Assembly: GCA_006538405.1 (NCBI GenBank)
Contig: BJKQ01000010.1
Location: 1,178,001-1,242,000, forward strand
From: Hansfordia pulvinata
Lineage: Eukaryota > Ascomycota > Sordariomycetes > Xylariales
Direction of reading: 5' to 3'
Length of the DNA: 64,000 nucleotides
Below are positions 36,982 through 49,700 of the stretch, one piece after another. Position 1 is the first letter of the stretch. Each line of letters begins with the position of its first letter. The notes beneath the pieces are model-generated. The model was not told the origin of the DNA. It was given only the letters and a program-made list of their open reading frames with translations, and ran no database searches. The translations under genes and the position numbers were made by a program.

Positions 36982-38416
36982 TGTGTGTTTGTGTGTCTGT
37001 ATGTGTATGTGTCCTGTGTCTCTGTCTCTCCCGTATTCTGTCACCGATGGTCCCCCGCGAGATGGTCGGTAGCCCGGGGCTCTCTCGGCCTTATTCGCGC
37101 CAGAAGCGGCTGCCTTCTGACCCATGCCTCGTTACCTGCCCGCGACTGCGCAGTGCGGCGCACAGGCAGACGCGCACGACCATTATCTTACCTAACGTTT
37201 GCCTAACGAACCCGAGTGGCAAAGAAAACCGATCTCCAGGTTCCGGGGCACGGGCGAACGAGGAGAACAGGGCATAGGATAGGGAGGCGAGGGGGGGGGG
37301 CGTGTGTGAGTGATAAAGGCGGGGGAGAGGGAGACACACCCCTCCTCCTGCTGTCCCTCCCTCTCTCTCCCTCTCTCTCTCTCTCTCTGCCTCCTCCCTC
37401 TTTCTACGATTACTCGTATTCCCTTCCTTCCCCACCCATTTTTCTATCAACCTTCCAGAAAACCCAAAAAAGGGGTCCTGCAGCTGCCACTATCTCTGCT
37501 TTAGCCACCCGAAATCGCTGCGCTGCTTGTCGGTAGCGGCGACGTCGTCGTCGCCCTCGCCCTGATTGCCAGAAATAGCAACCCTTCTTGCGTATCAGGA
37601 CCCTTCCCAGTCTCCCCTTTTTCCCGCCCCTCTCTCTATTCTACTGCGAGTACTTCTCTCTCTCTCTCTCTCTCTCTCGCTCTCGCTCTCTGTCTCTGTC
37701 TCAAAGTGTGTGCGTATGCGTGTGTGTGCAGTGCAGTGCAGTGCGCCGCGCTCCGGCTCTTCCCCCCTTTGCGTTCCCGCGCGCGCGCCTTGCTATCATC
37801 TTGCCTTAGTGCCCGGGCCGATCGGCAACTGGTGATGAGCGGTGATCCGACGCCGCCGCCGAGACCGGGGCCTTTCCCCCCAGAGTGAAACGCCTCGAAC
37901 TGCCCTGCCCCCCTCAGCCTCGCTTGTCAGCCCCCAACGGATCCCGGTCGGTAGATATCCCCAGAGATGCCCCCTGTCCATGTGAAGAAGCGGCAGGGGA
38001 GGGGTGTGTGTGTGTGTGTGTTTATGCGAGTAGTGGTCGTGGTGGTCGTGATACCGGGGTATGGTGATGTTTCCCCGGGGGGGGAGGGGTGTGGTTTGCA
38101 GTGGCGGTGGTGGTGGCGCGACAAACACCCATGAATCACTTTACGTACAAGTTGGTTCGGCAGATAGTCGCGGTCGGAGCGGTCACGGGGCTATTGGCCA
38201 ATCCCATCCCCCAAAGACCGTCCCCAGTCGACGCCTCTCTAGTGCCCACGCAGCGCGCCAGCGCGCCAGCCTTTTTCTCAGCTCGCGCCTTACTTTCCTC
38301 CCCCCGCCCCCCTTCGTTTGAGGTCTCGTGACGGCCTCACTCAGCAGGGCTGGAATAGGAAGGACGTCGAGCCGATAGCTCTCACGTGCGCGTACACTAC
38401 GCACACCCAGAGACAC

Positions 38417-38455
<39 letters not shown>

Positions 38456-38676
38456 CGCACACACGCACACACGCACACAATCTCTCGCCACCCCCATTGC
38501 GCCCCCTGGCCCATCTCTAATAGAGGATGCTTTGCTCCGGAAGCAGGGGAGAGTGGCCGGGGACGGGGGCAACCGAGCTTTTTAGGCGTCACTGGTCCCC
38601 GGCTTGCTCCTTCGAGAAACGTGCGTAATTCTAGAACTCGTCCACCTCATCGCGTGTAGCCAGATGGAAGACGGGT

Positions 38677-38715
38677 CTAAACCCCTAAACCCCTAAACCC
38701 CCCCCCCCCCCCCCC
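38677..38715. repeat. TAAACCCC x3 followed by poly-C
   Basis: Three TAAACCCC-like units run directly into a C homopolymer of about 18 nt. This resembles telomere-type repeats but differs from the fungal CCCTAA unit. Confidence 0.85.
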
Positions 38716-38756
38716 TGCACGGGTGTGGCGAATGTTTCGTATCTCTCGCCTACCTC

Positions 38757-38759
<3 letters not shown>

Positions 38760-38829
<70 letters not shown>
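38760..38829. repeat. (TG)n microsatellite
   Basis: About 34 uninterrupted TG units, 45 bp downstream of the TAAACCCC/poly-C block. Confidence 0.97.
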
Positions 38830-38830
<1 letters not shown>

Positions 38831-40151
38831 TGTTTCTGTTATCTCCGCCTCGTGTGATCGCGGGGCCTGCGAAAGACGACCCTCTAGAGCACTAGCCTGG
38901 AACTCTACCCAAGGCTACCTAGGCTAGGCTCGCGCGTCGTCCGGGGAAGCGACCTCGAAACGACCCGGCGCGCGCGAGGGCGACTAGAAGGGGGGGAAGG
39001 GGGGGGCGGCGCCAGGTCGGTGCGTCCGGGGTAGCGGCATTGGGAAGAGTTGGGACAACGAGACCTGCCCGCCCGTGGCCTCGCCCAGCTCGCGATCCTG
39101 CCCCGCGCCGACCAGTCCAGCCCGGGCTGCGGGAGCCATGGGCCGGGTCAGCCCGCGTTCCCCCCCTTAGGCACGTGGGATCCGAGCTTCATTTCGAACC
39201 CCCTTTCGCCGCCTCGGTCGACCTGGCGGTGTCTCGAACCAACCCGCGGCACGTAATTCTGGGGTAATAGCGCCGGCGTGGTGTCGATCCCGTTTGTCAT
39301 CGCCCGCGCGGAAGCTGCCCTTGCTGATGCCGGCGGTACCGTGCCAAGTAGGTGGCCAGCTCGAGAGCAGCCGTTCACGTTGGGGAGGCCCGGGGGGAGG
39401 GTATCTCCTTCCTTCCCGGCGCGCGAAATCACTTGGGAATAGCTTCAAGAGTGCGGCCGTGTGTTCTCTGATGTCATGTTCTTGATATAATCGTATGTAC
39501 GTATTCGGTGGGCGGCGCCGCGCGCTCGCCTTTTCCCACGCATTCGCCCTATATCACGGGCCTTCCCAAGACCCAGAAGATCAAGATATGTACAGTACAA
39601 GATATGTGCCGTCAAAAAAGAAGATAGATGCGCGGAAATGTGCTTCGTAGTACCCCTCCAAGCCGGCCGCAAAGCCGCTCCCGCTCCTGTTCAGGGATTC
39701 CCACCCATGCTTTGCCGCCCTTCCCAAGGCTACCGGTCCCAGTCATGTCCAATCCGAGTTCTATACAATATGACGACGCTGCGCGTTGTCGGTCGAAGCG
39801 AAATAAAGGAAATGGAGGGTAACAATTTGCCCAGGCCGTGAAGAAGAAACTCGCTGTGCTTTTTCTCGTGTTCGTTCGTATGTACTTCGAATGCTGGCTT
39901 GCTCGCTTGACGATGAATGAGGCGCTGAAAAGACTTTCGCTTATGTGCGTGTGTGAATCGAAGTTTGGGCGTCCTATATATTCGGGGCCTCGAGAGGTGA
40001 AGGCGGGCGACGGGCTCTCATGATGGGAGCCCGAATATGTCCTGGGGAAAAAAAAAGAAAATGTACCGTGGAAGTGAGGTGCTGCGGTGGCGGACCGGAA
40101 AACTCGGCAAATCGCCTAGACCACAGTAGAAGTTGGCGCCTGCGACAGCTT

Positions 40152-42186
40152 CTAGTAGATCGTGGCTCGGGCAGCTGGGGGTGAGCTGGCTCGGTTCGCG
40201 CGCTTGCGCCGCGGGGCGGCGGTCACGGCGGGCGACTGGACGGCGGGCGATTCGACCGGAGCTGCTCGGGCCACTGGGATGTTGGTGGGAATGGCGGCCT
40301 TGCCTCCGGGCGCTGCGCCAGCCATGGCCGTCTCGACAGCACCGAAGGGGGCTGCCTTGCCTGTCTGCGTCGGATTCGATGCCGCACCCGTGGCGGTGGT
40401 GCCGGGCCAGGAGCCGGCCAGGACTTGATCTTGACCCATTTGTTCTGCGGAATGTTGATCGAGACGCATTGCGCGCCGAAAGTGCTCGTGACGGCGTAGG
40501 GCGTGATACGGGTAAAGAAACCCGGGTTGATGTCCCTGATTCGCTTACCCCATTGGTATTCCATGCCAAGGCCCAGCCGTACCGTGGGCAGCAATTCGAG
40601 AATGAAGGGTTGGTCGAGTCCGCGGCGGCGGATTGGGAGCGTCTCGCCAGGCATCTTGCCGTTGGGGCCGCTGCAACCCCCAGAGACCTGGATCTGGAAA
40701 CGGGGGAAGGCCAGGAAAGGGCCGACCTTGTAGTACCAGCCGCTGTTGGGGTTCTCGTTGGGGTGGTCCTCCAGGAACGAGAAAGTCAGAGGCACTCGGG
40801 GCATGAAGGTCCACGAGGCGGCCAGCCCAGCGGACGTCTCGTTGGCAGAAAAGGGCAGAAGCTCCGGGTTGGCCTTCTGGAAGCCCTGGATGGTGCTCGC
40901 CTTGGGGTTGCTCAGATCGATCCGGATCTTCGAGTTGGGCAGCTTCATCTTCATGCCGTAGTTGACCTGCAGGGGCGTGGTGTAACTGAAGGAGCTGATG
41001 AAGGCCGGAGCCCACTCCAGCTGGACGTGTCCGACGCCGGGTATTGTCTTGCTCATGCCGGGCCCGACAATCTTTTCCAGCGGCTGGAAGAGGTAGACAC
41101 CGCCGCTGAACAGGGTGAACAGATCCATGTACAGCTCGTAGTTGGTAAGGTCCAGCTCCACCCAGCCATCCTTGATTATGCTCTGGCCAGGCTTCAGCGC
41201 GTCCAGCAGGTTGACCTCGAATTTCCCGGCGCTCACGGCCAAAGTGCCAGTCTGGCGGCAGTTGCGCCAGCCCTGGGTGACGTATACGTACGTGTGGTCG
41301 GTCTGAGGGGCAGGGAGGTCGAGCTGCTTGTCGATTTTGCTCCAGGCAAGGCTCGTCTGCGCGTGGAAAGCCGGGCCGGATGAAGTGCCTGCGGCTCTCT
41401 TGGCCAGGGCTGCCTGGTTGTCCAACTCGGAGCTGAGGACGTGCGCTTCCTCTGACTCGTGCATCTCGACCGTGAGCCTCTCGAAGGCCTTCCTGAAAGA
41501 CCGGGGGGCCACCTGGAAGCGAATCGACTTGCTCTTGCGGAGGTGGGAGACATCCAGGATCTCGAAAGCCATGCGTTCGTCGTCCGTCTCCTGGCAGCCG
41601 GCGTGCGCGGTGATGATTGTAGAACCGATCGCCGTGATGGTCTGCGCCTTGGCTTGCTCAAAGGCGCCGTCGTCGGTGAACGTCAGGTGGATCTTGTCGG
41701 CGCGGCACGATACAGTGAACTCATTGTGCTTCTCCAGGTGGTATGTCGGATATCTCATAGGGCCCGACAGGATAGTGCGGTACACCTTGTCGTGGTCGGG
41801 CTCGCCTAAGGGTCCCAGTCAGCCCAAAGCCCCCGTCTAACCAGGTGCCCTCTTCTCTTTTCCCATGTCCCGAATGTCTTCTGCTTACCTTCAATGTAGA
41901 TAAGCTCGGCGTGGTTGGTGGGCGACAGGCCAGCGTCGCGCTTCGCCAGGTCGCCTGCTCTGACTGCCGACCGCTGGGCGGCGACAGGCTCTGACTCATG
42001 GTTGTTGATGGTTTGACTCGCTTCCGTCTCGTTGAAGTGCAGCATGGGAGTGGGTTGACCAGCACCCAGTCCGAGCTGAGGGACGCCTTGGCCCCAGAGT
42101 AGGTCTTCTTCGAAGCCCTGGAGAAACGGGCCCGGGCTGGAGGCGGCGACGCAGGCAGCGACTGCCGAGAGGAGGAGGATCCTCAT
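40152..42186 (-). CDS. Secreted protein of unknown function (likely late frameshift)
   Basis: A secreted fungal protein; the architecture reminds me of DUF7029/DUF7223 proteins, from recall and unsearched. Exon 1 (42186-41889) and exon 2 (41805-40152) join in phase 1 across 83 nt. The signal peptide is MRILLLSAVAACVAAS, followed by a Gly/Leu-rich and then acidic linker with an NET sequon. Residues about 95-190 form a first conserved block (HAELIYIEGEPDHDKVYRTI, later AHAGCQETDDERMAF), and a second beta-rich block runs from about 250 to 540. At IKSW the natural frame changes: adding one C to the plus-strand CC at 40414-40415 gives SWPGSWPGTT and a GC3-biased, Pro/Ala/Ser-rich tail to 40152 (about 650 aa). 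Without it a 40-residue out-of-frame tail ends at 40223. A TATA-like element lies about 125 bp upstream. Confidence 0.78.
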
Positions 42187-43780
42187 CTTGATGGGCGCGG
42201 GACGGGATCTAACGGCTCGGTGCGTTAGGTAGCTCGCGGTCAGCTCAGCTTGCAAGTTCGATAGACGAGAAGAGCCGGACCAGAGCATAGATTTGGGAGC
42301 CCAAGACTTATAAGAGGAGCCGAGCAAGAAGCAGCCGTGCTGGGAAGGCCGCAAGGCAAGGCAAGGCAGCTGGTGCTTGTGGAACTCTGCCGTCCGGCCT
42401 GCGAGATAGCCGTCATCAGGGGCTCTCTGACACGGCCGCCCCTCGGCCCACGCGACATCATCGCCCGGCACTTCACACGCCCCCCCCCCCCTCTGTTTCT
42501 GTTTCTGTTTTGGGCTCAGTCGGGCGTCTGCGAGAGAGCCAGCTTATCGCGGCTACGACAGCAGCCTAGCCCGCGCGTGCCCCATAGAGGGGTCCCCCGT
42601 GGAAGTGGAAGGGGGGTGGTCGGTGATAGTCACACTCCGGCTCGCGCGTATCCTCCGGCACGCCCATATCTTTACTGGGGTCCGGCGACCCCACAAGCCA
42701 CCAGCAGGGGTCCACCATCCTTATCTGGCTGCGGCTCTTCGTCACCCCTGGACGCGCGACCAGGTGCGTGCGTTGGTGGTGGTAGTGGTGGTGGTGGTGG
42801 TGGTGGTAGGTAGGTACGCATTTACCCCATAGTGTTGCTGCTGGTCGCCAGCGCCCGCGCCCCCTCTTCTCCCCGGTACCCCATAGCCCAATCCGCGCCC
42901 TGGCGAGACATGGCGGTGGCGGATAACGGCGCTTCGCTCTCGTCTTGCGCCTGAGCCCTCGCCCACTGGCTTCGACTTGGCCGAATCCACGTTCGGTCTG
43001 CGCGTTGTGGGCCACGAGGCGACCGAAACAGGAAGCCCACCAATACAGCCAACTGTGGGCGTGACGCTGGCGCGCATAACAGCCCGCAAGCACCAGCAGA
43101 AACGCTTGTTGGACCCGTTCCCCATTCTCCTCCCTGCCTCCACGTTGCCTTCTTCGCCTTCGTCAGAGGCCCACAATAGATAGCGAAAACTTCGAGGGGC
43201 GGCGGTCATGCCGTTCTTCCATGCGTCGGCTCGTCCTCTCACTGCCAACTGACGATGCCAGCCACGCCAGCCACGTACGCCGGTCCTGGCGTCGGCACTC
43301 AAAGACGCGCGCAAGCCCCGGTATCCGACGCTCGTCCGAGCTGCGGATCCCCCACGACCCAGACGTTACATGCGATGTCGCCCGCTCCCACCACTTGCAT
43401 CAGTAGATTTACTAATGCCTTGCTCGCCCAGCCCAGCCAACCCAGCCGACCCGGCCCCGATGGGCTCCAGTCCAGTCCAGGCCCCACGACCCTGCAACAA
43501 AGGAGACTCGATCGTCCTTGCATACGTGCTTTGCTACCACGCTCCCCCCCACAGGAGTCCCCTTTCTGAGAACTGGTCACGCTGCGTGAGGTCACATAAC
43601 ATAGGGGGCTGTCCCTTGCCCAAACAATGCTCGGTGTCAAGGTCCTGTATTGCGGCATTGTGCCCTGCTGATTCGTATTTTCGTGTCTGCCATTGTCTTC
43701 GTATCCGCCTCGGCCTTTGCTTCGCCTTTTTTGTCGCTACGTTTCAGAGTCGTGTCCCCACGGCGAGGGCAACCTGGCGG
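42187..43780. other. Intergenic, 1.6 kb, no gene seen
   Basis: The promoter side of the secreted unknown and the 3' flank of the VanZ-like gene. It includes (GGT)n at about 42774-42807. Overlapping open frames of up to 190 codons pass through that repeat and have no domain. Confidence 0.55.
42307..42314 (-). promoter_or_regulatory. Candidate TATA box of the secreted unknown gene
   Basis: CTTATAAG lies about 125 bp upstream of the ATG at 42186. Support is by position and sequence only. Confidence 0.35.
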
Positions 43781-44534
43781 TCAGTCGCTATGCGTCCTGC
43801 CAGCGGCTTCTGGCGGTCCAGATTCGTTGCCCCCCACTGTCGAAGGTCTCCCGATGTTGCTGCCCTTGCTCAAGTCTACATTGCCAGCCTCGCCCTCGTC
43901 CCAGCCGTCGGAGGCGTTCTCGTCCCAATTGTCAATCTCCTCCTCGACGGCCCCTGTTCTGGTAGGTTGTGCCACGCCCAGGTCGCTTTGGCCTGGGTGC
44001 TCGCCTAGCTCGATATCAATAATGCCCTCTTCCTCGTCAGGGTGTTCTGGGTCTCTGGTCCGCAAGGAACTGTATCGCCGCTGCCTCCTGCGGTCCAGCA
44101 TGCGCAGGTGATACCAGCTACACAAGCCAACGGCGCTCAGGCTACCGACTAGGTTGGCGGCAATATCATAAGAGTCAAAATCACGTCCGTTCGGGATGGC
44201 CGCCTGTAGGAATTCGGAACCAATGCCGCCGCCAAGTGTGCATACAGCCAGAGTGAGGTTGAGAGTGCGGCGACGTGACGTGTCGATGATCCAGTAGAAG
44301 ACGACTGTCAGCAAAAAAAAGGTCAAGGCATGCAAGGTCTTGTCGTTGATATACTCGCCCAGGTGAATCGAGGACAGACCAGCATAGCCCGCCAGCAATA
44401 CCAGGGCAAGGAAGATGACTATGAGGCTTGATTAGTGGAGCTGCCTGGGCGCGATGCCGGCGACGACAGTCGCAGGAGACTCTGTCCATAGAGCCCGTTG
44501 AAAACTCACCTGCGAAGGGCAAGCGGATGCGCAT
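43781..44534 (-). CDS. VanZ-like four-span membrane protein
   Basis: A small integral membrane protein resembling the VanZ-like family. A 25-nt exon 1 (44534-44510) encodes MRIRLPFA plus one base; exon 2 (44418-43781) follows a 91-nt intron in phase 1, for 220 aa. Hydrophobic spans lie near 9-26, 38-58, 65-85 and 93-112. Family-like features are DKTLHALTFFLLT between spans 1 and 2, GGIGSEFLQ, and FDSYDIAANLVGS before span 4. The C-terminal 100 residues are acidic, hydrophilic and probably cytoplasmic. The biochemical role in fungi is unknown. The family assignment comes from pattern memory. Confidence 0.78.
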
Positions 44535-46782
44535 TGTGGATATTGCTCGCCTACGTTGCCGGCGTCTGCTGTAAGAGGATTGTTGATGGGGCGTGGCTTT
44601 GCGCCGTGGAACGGTCGTGTCACACAGCCCCAGCTTTGACTTGACGGTAGTCGCAGGCCCGATATGACCGATTTGCTGATGGCTAGCGGGCTGGTTCAGA
44701 GACGAGAGAGACGCGCGTGATAGAACTTAGCACAAGCCTCAGATCGTCAAATGGTGACCCGGTATTGCTTGAGATCACGATACCTGACCTCAGCCTTCCA
44801 CTCGTCCTGTGAGGGACGGTAGTAGGATCCAAAAGGCCAGTTCTGACTTGGCGCGGGTAGCTCGTCAGCACGGGCCAGTCGAGGGTATCACAGTGGCACG
44901 CGAAATCCTGGTACGCCGCTGGCGAGCATGCGATGGGAGTAGCTGGGCGAAGATGAGAAAGAGGGAGGGGAGGGTCTGGTGAGTCTCGAAGCGTGCGTTG
45001 TGGGTTGGAGCAGTAGACCGCGACGAGACGTGCAGCAATGGACAAGAAGGCGACGAAGGGCGACGACGTCGGTGATGGAGAAAGTGGTACAGCAAGCGGA
45101 GATGAGGCGTTGGAGCGATTCCAGATTGCGGGTTACGGGTGCTGGTTGCGTGCCGCGGGTGAATCTGCAACGAGCCGACGACGATCGTGTGGGGAAGCCG
45201 GGACGTGGAGGGCCACAGGGTAGACGAGGCGGGCGGGAGCCGAAAGATGGAGAATCGGATTGCGACAGGGCGTAGAGGCAGCTCGTCGGACCAGACTTGT
45301 TATCACTGGAACGATGGAGGTGTGTCTGAGCAGAAAATTGGATGCTGTGACTGCAGCTCGAGATGACCCGGATCCTAAGGCGGTGATGCTTAACGTGGCC
45401 GTTCAGGACCTGGGTGGGAATTGCCATCCGCATCAACTGTTCTGGCTACTTGAGGCCAGCATCCATCGATGCATGTGAACCTGAACGGTACAGGGCGCGA
45501 GACGTCAGGCGCCGGGCGGCATGCTGAGTACCTTGAGCTGCTCCAGATCGGAGCGGGGAAAGTAAGTATACTCAGCAATCCAGGCAATTGTGGAGATACA
45601 ATCAATGTACATAATCTACACATTGGCATCAACCTACATGTACTCGTATTGCCCACCTGCATCTCGCCGTTCTTGCCGAAGTATATGAGGCGTCCATCCG
45701 GTATACATATACGATCGCAGTCGCGCTGGGGACTTACATGTAAATGTACTTGCAATTGTCAAATGCGACACGTCAGTCTGCCAATTCTGAAGGCGAGGCT
45801 TGACCGCCCACTTTCAGGCCGGCATGCCTCTGCAAAGAGGTTCGTTGTAGATCCACGGGGTGACGTGTGCTCGTACTGCAGGAACGAGTCGCTGCTCTCA
45901 GCAGGCAGCACTGAGCTGATCCCCGGAAGAAGTCATGGTTGGGGTGCCCGGTCGCGGTCGCGGTTCAGGAAGGTGCAGCGTCAGCCGAGCGATCACGTGA
46001 GAGCTTGAGAGTATATGCACTGGGTGCCCCTCTCCAGTGTCTCGAGCTCAGCAGGATGAGGACGGAACCTTATGTAACGTGGACGGATCCAGCTGTGGCT
46101 GAAGTCTCGTAGCAAAGTACTGCCGCTTGGGCCCCCAAGAAGCTACATACTAATTGGCGTGAATCGCCGCGGCTAGCACCGTACCCTGACACTTACGACC
46201 GACCAGCTCCTCACGAATGTAGGAGATGGATGTCTCCTGGCCCGTTACCCGCCTAGTACCAGTGTGGCTTACGCACCAGGCAGCGCCCCAGAGCCGTTGC
46301 TCTCCCCCTACAGCAGGCCGTGGCAGGCGGGAATCAGACCTGAGCACCTCGCCCAACCTACCACACCCGAACCGTCGAGTGCAGTCTGCTACTGCACCAC
46401 ACGACTCCGTACTTCGTGCAACTGCCACTGCCACACCCGCCCACCGCAAAGGCCGCCGTTCCGACCTCACTCGGAACGACACGCGAAACTGCTGCCATCG
46501 CCAGCCATCGCCACGCCTGCGCTTCCATCGACAATCGCGTGCATCTAGGCTTTTACATCTCTCCCGATGCCGCTCGTTTCCCTCGTGCTCTTTTGAACGC
46601 TCTCCGCCCCCGGATCGTCGCGTCAGTCGCGCCCGCGTTGCGCTTCCCTGCCGCCCGGCTGTCAGCTCTGCCTCGCCTGCCACGCCCACGCCTTACGAGT
46701 TCGCATGGCGCCGTTCTCTATCATCACCCTCTGACGCCCCCTCCCCCTTCCACGCCCCGACGGGCTGCCTGTCGCGATCACC
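44535..46782. other. Divergent promoter region between VanZ-like gene and SPT7
   Basis: 2.2 kb upstream of both genes with no supported gene. One octamer TACTCGTA lies at 45641. Open frames on both strands (for example 44888-45436 minus and 46226-47137 plus) lack codon bias. The part just left of 46783 is probably SPT7 promoter and leader. Confidence 0.5.
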
Positions 46783-49700
46783 ATGTCCCTCATGGACGGT
46801 CCACCGCCCCAGGCCTGGAATCAGCATCCCCATCCCCATCACCGCCCGCCCCCTGATGACCCGTTCGCGCGCAATCCCGCCGCCTTTGCGCCCGCGCCCG
46901 CGCCCGCGCCTCCGGTGGAGAACAACCACAACCACCTGCCACCTGCTCCCCCATTGGTCTCTGACACGTCCGATCTCGACGACGAGCAACGACGCGTTCA
47001 CTTTGCCGACCTCTATCGCCGTTCCGAGTCTCGTATCGCCCTACTGTTTGATGACCGCGGTCGCTACAACAACCTCGCCATTGACTCCTGGCGCCGCCCC
47101 GTCGCCTCCAACGCGCCCCCCCTGCCACCGATCATGAGCCCGTTGCCGAACCCCCAGCCAAGCGAGTAAAGCGCGTTATTGATGAGGACGACTACGGTGA
47201 TGACGATGACGAAGACGACCAGGATGACAATGATGCTCAAGCCGCCGCCTCTTCCACTGTCGCCCCCAATGCGTCCCCACTTAAATCTCGCGGCGCGACC
47301 GCAGCCAACAAGGGCTTGCTGTCCCCCTCCAAGTCCGGCAGCTCACCCGTGCAGTCCGTCACCTCTCCCGGAAAAGCTCACGATAGATCGAAGGAAGACG
47401 CGTCGCAACCCGGCGCCAAGACTTCTGAGGATGCTCGTAAGCAGCTTGAGGAAGCGCGCAAGGACACAGAGCTGGCTGCCAAGCGGAGCTTTCACACCCT
47501 CATATACACTCTTGAGAACGATCGCGTTGCAATGCTCGAGCAGCAGCAGCTGGAAGAGTCGGAGAAGCAGTTGCAGGATGAGATGGAGAAGAACCAGAGT
47601 GCCAACCCTGTCAGCGGCGCACCCGCCGAGAACCACGGCACACTCAGCAGCGCCAACCTCGGTGCATCGAGCCTGACTCTAAAGCATCTCATTGCGCGTA
47701 TCGATATGAAGCGTGACATGGTCGCTGCCTCGGATGCAGAGTTGCGATCCCTCATGAGTGAAGTGCGGAAGAACAGGAGCAAGTACGCCAGCGAAGAAAA
47801 CGTCAACCAGGAAGAGCTATACGAGGCATTGGAGAAGGTCTTGACTGAGCTTAAGGGCCACACCGAATACTCCACCCCCTTCCTTTCAAGGGTCAACAAA
47901 AGAGATGCACCGGATTACTACAACTGTAAGATATACGCTCCCCATCGCATACATGTCAGGCTCTTGCCACTCTCGTGGCCTCGCTTCGCTGGCTTGCACT
48001 AACCCCCTTGCCTTTCCAGTAATCAAACAACCCATGGATCTCGGCAGCATGACCAAAAAAATCAAGCAACTTACCTACAAATCGAAAGCCGACTTCGTTG
48101 CTGACCTCAACCTCATCTGGGATAACTGCCTCAGATACAATCAAGATATGAACCATCCTCTCCGGCGCATGGCCAATGGTATGCGCAAAGAAGCCGAAAA
48201 ACTCATCCCTTTGATACCCGACCTCGTAATCCGATCTCGCGCCGAAGTCGAAGCGGAAGAGAGGCGGAAGCAAAATGGAGGAGAAGACGGCGCCGACGAC
48301 GATTCTGACGATGAGCCGATAATGTCGTCTCGCGGCCGAATCGCAGGAGGCGCTGCCAAAGGCACCAAATCACGAAAGGCCCCCACCGACCAAAAAGAGG
48401 GGACTCCAAATGTGGACCAGAAGCCGATCCTGCCTCTCAACGGCCTCCTAGCTAAAGCCCAGCGCGAAGGGTCCGAACTCGATGGGAGCACTGGCTTTGG
48501 GACCCCTGGCGTTGGCGACTCGACTCCGATTGGACTCAATGGCAATACAGGCAGCAATGCCGATGCCATGGACGTGGACGGGCCCTCGCTCAACGGGATG
48601 GCTCTGGGTTCTGCTCTTGATGAGGCAGCTCAGCAGCGCTACGAGGATGAACAATACCGCATTTGGAAACAAGTGACCAAGAGAGATCGTGCACAAGTTG
48701 CCAAGGAACGCGACCAACTTTTCCACGACCGAAAGCTCAACACCGAAGAGCCGGCTCTTCTCAGGACCAAAGCTGGCATGCGCCGGTTCCTTCGCGGTCT
48801 GCAGCAAGCAGAGGCTCTGGAATTAGGCGATGCGCAGGACGAGTCCGCCGCCTCCAAGGCTGCGGAAACTCTGGCGGAAGGCATGGAGGAAGATGTCGAC
48901 AAGGTCATTCCTGACTACTATGAACCCCAAAGCCTGGTCCCCACCATTCCGCCGCGCCTCCAGTGGATCGAAGACAACGAGGGCCAAGTCATCAACCAGC
49001 ACGAAGAGTTTCTTGAATCCGTCCCGCCGGGATACTTCAATGCTCCCAGGGGCCACCTCGCGCAGCGTTTCGATGCCAACTTGCGCCAGATGCAAGAAAC
49101 CCGCAAAGTCTGCTCCAAGATATCTGTTATCAAGCAAATGCAGATCCAGACCCAGGTAAGTCGACTTGGTTTGCCACTGACCCCATAATACTTGCTGACC
49201 TTGATCAGGTGTACGCCAACCAATTCCCCAAGTACAACCCGGAGCCTTTCCATGAGCTGGATATTGAGCCACACGTCACCTGTGGAGACAACATCATCAT
49301 GGCCCCAGATCTTTGCAGGGCTGCTATGCAGCGTTCGGTCGCCAAGGTGTTCTACCATGCCGGCTTTGAAGAGCTGCAGCCCTCCGCACTCGACACAATC
49401 ACTGATGTTGCTGCTGATTATTTTGGGAAAATCGTCAACAGCTTCAACACATATAGCCAAATTGAGAAGAAAGACTCGACACCTGCCCACGCGCAGAAAG
49501 GCCATCGAATGCAACCTCGATATTCTGACGAGGAGGTCATTCTCCACACGTTGGCCGAGAATGGCTACAACGTTGAAGACCTCGAGAGCTATGCCAAGGA
49601 CGAGGTCGATCGCCTTGGTAACAAATTGGGCTCCATTCACGAGCGCATGAAGGCTCATTTGGGCGATCTTCTCAGGCCCGCTATCACCGAACACGGTGGC

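Larger units (their letters stand above)
33899..40151. other. Gene-poor 6.2 kb, repeat-rich
   Basis: No gene can be supported over 6.2 kb. It contains (TG)n at about 33919-33944, CT then GT tracts at 36940-37000, CT tracts at 37360-37390 and 37650-37685, (CA)n at 38415-38480, the TAAACCCC/poly-C/TG composite at 38677-38829, and six octamers between 34082 and 37411. Open frames of 80-300 codons cross these repeats, overlap on both strands and lack domains. Small genes or RNAs with no obvious signature could be missed. Confidence 0.5.

Noticed and set aside
38677..38715. True interstitial telomere
   Set aside because: The unit TAAACCCC is not CCCTAA, and there are only three copies, so only telomere-like is claimed.
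44888..45436. 182-codon minus-strand open frame upstream of the VanZ-like gene
   Set aside because: Ser/Arg/Pro-rich with no codon bias; more likely promoter or leader DNA.
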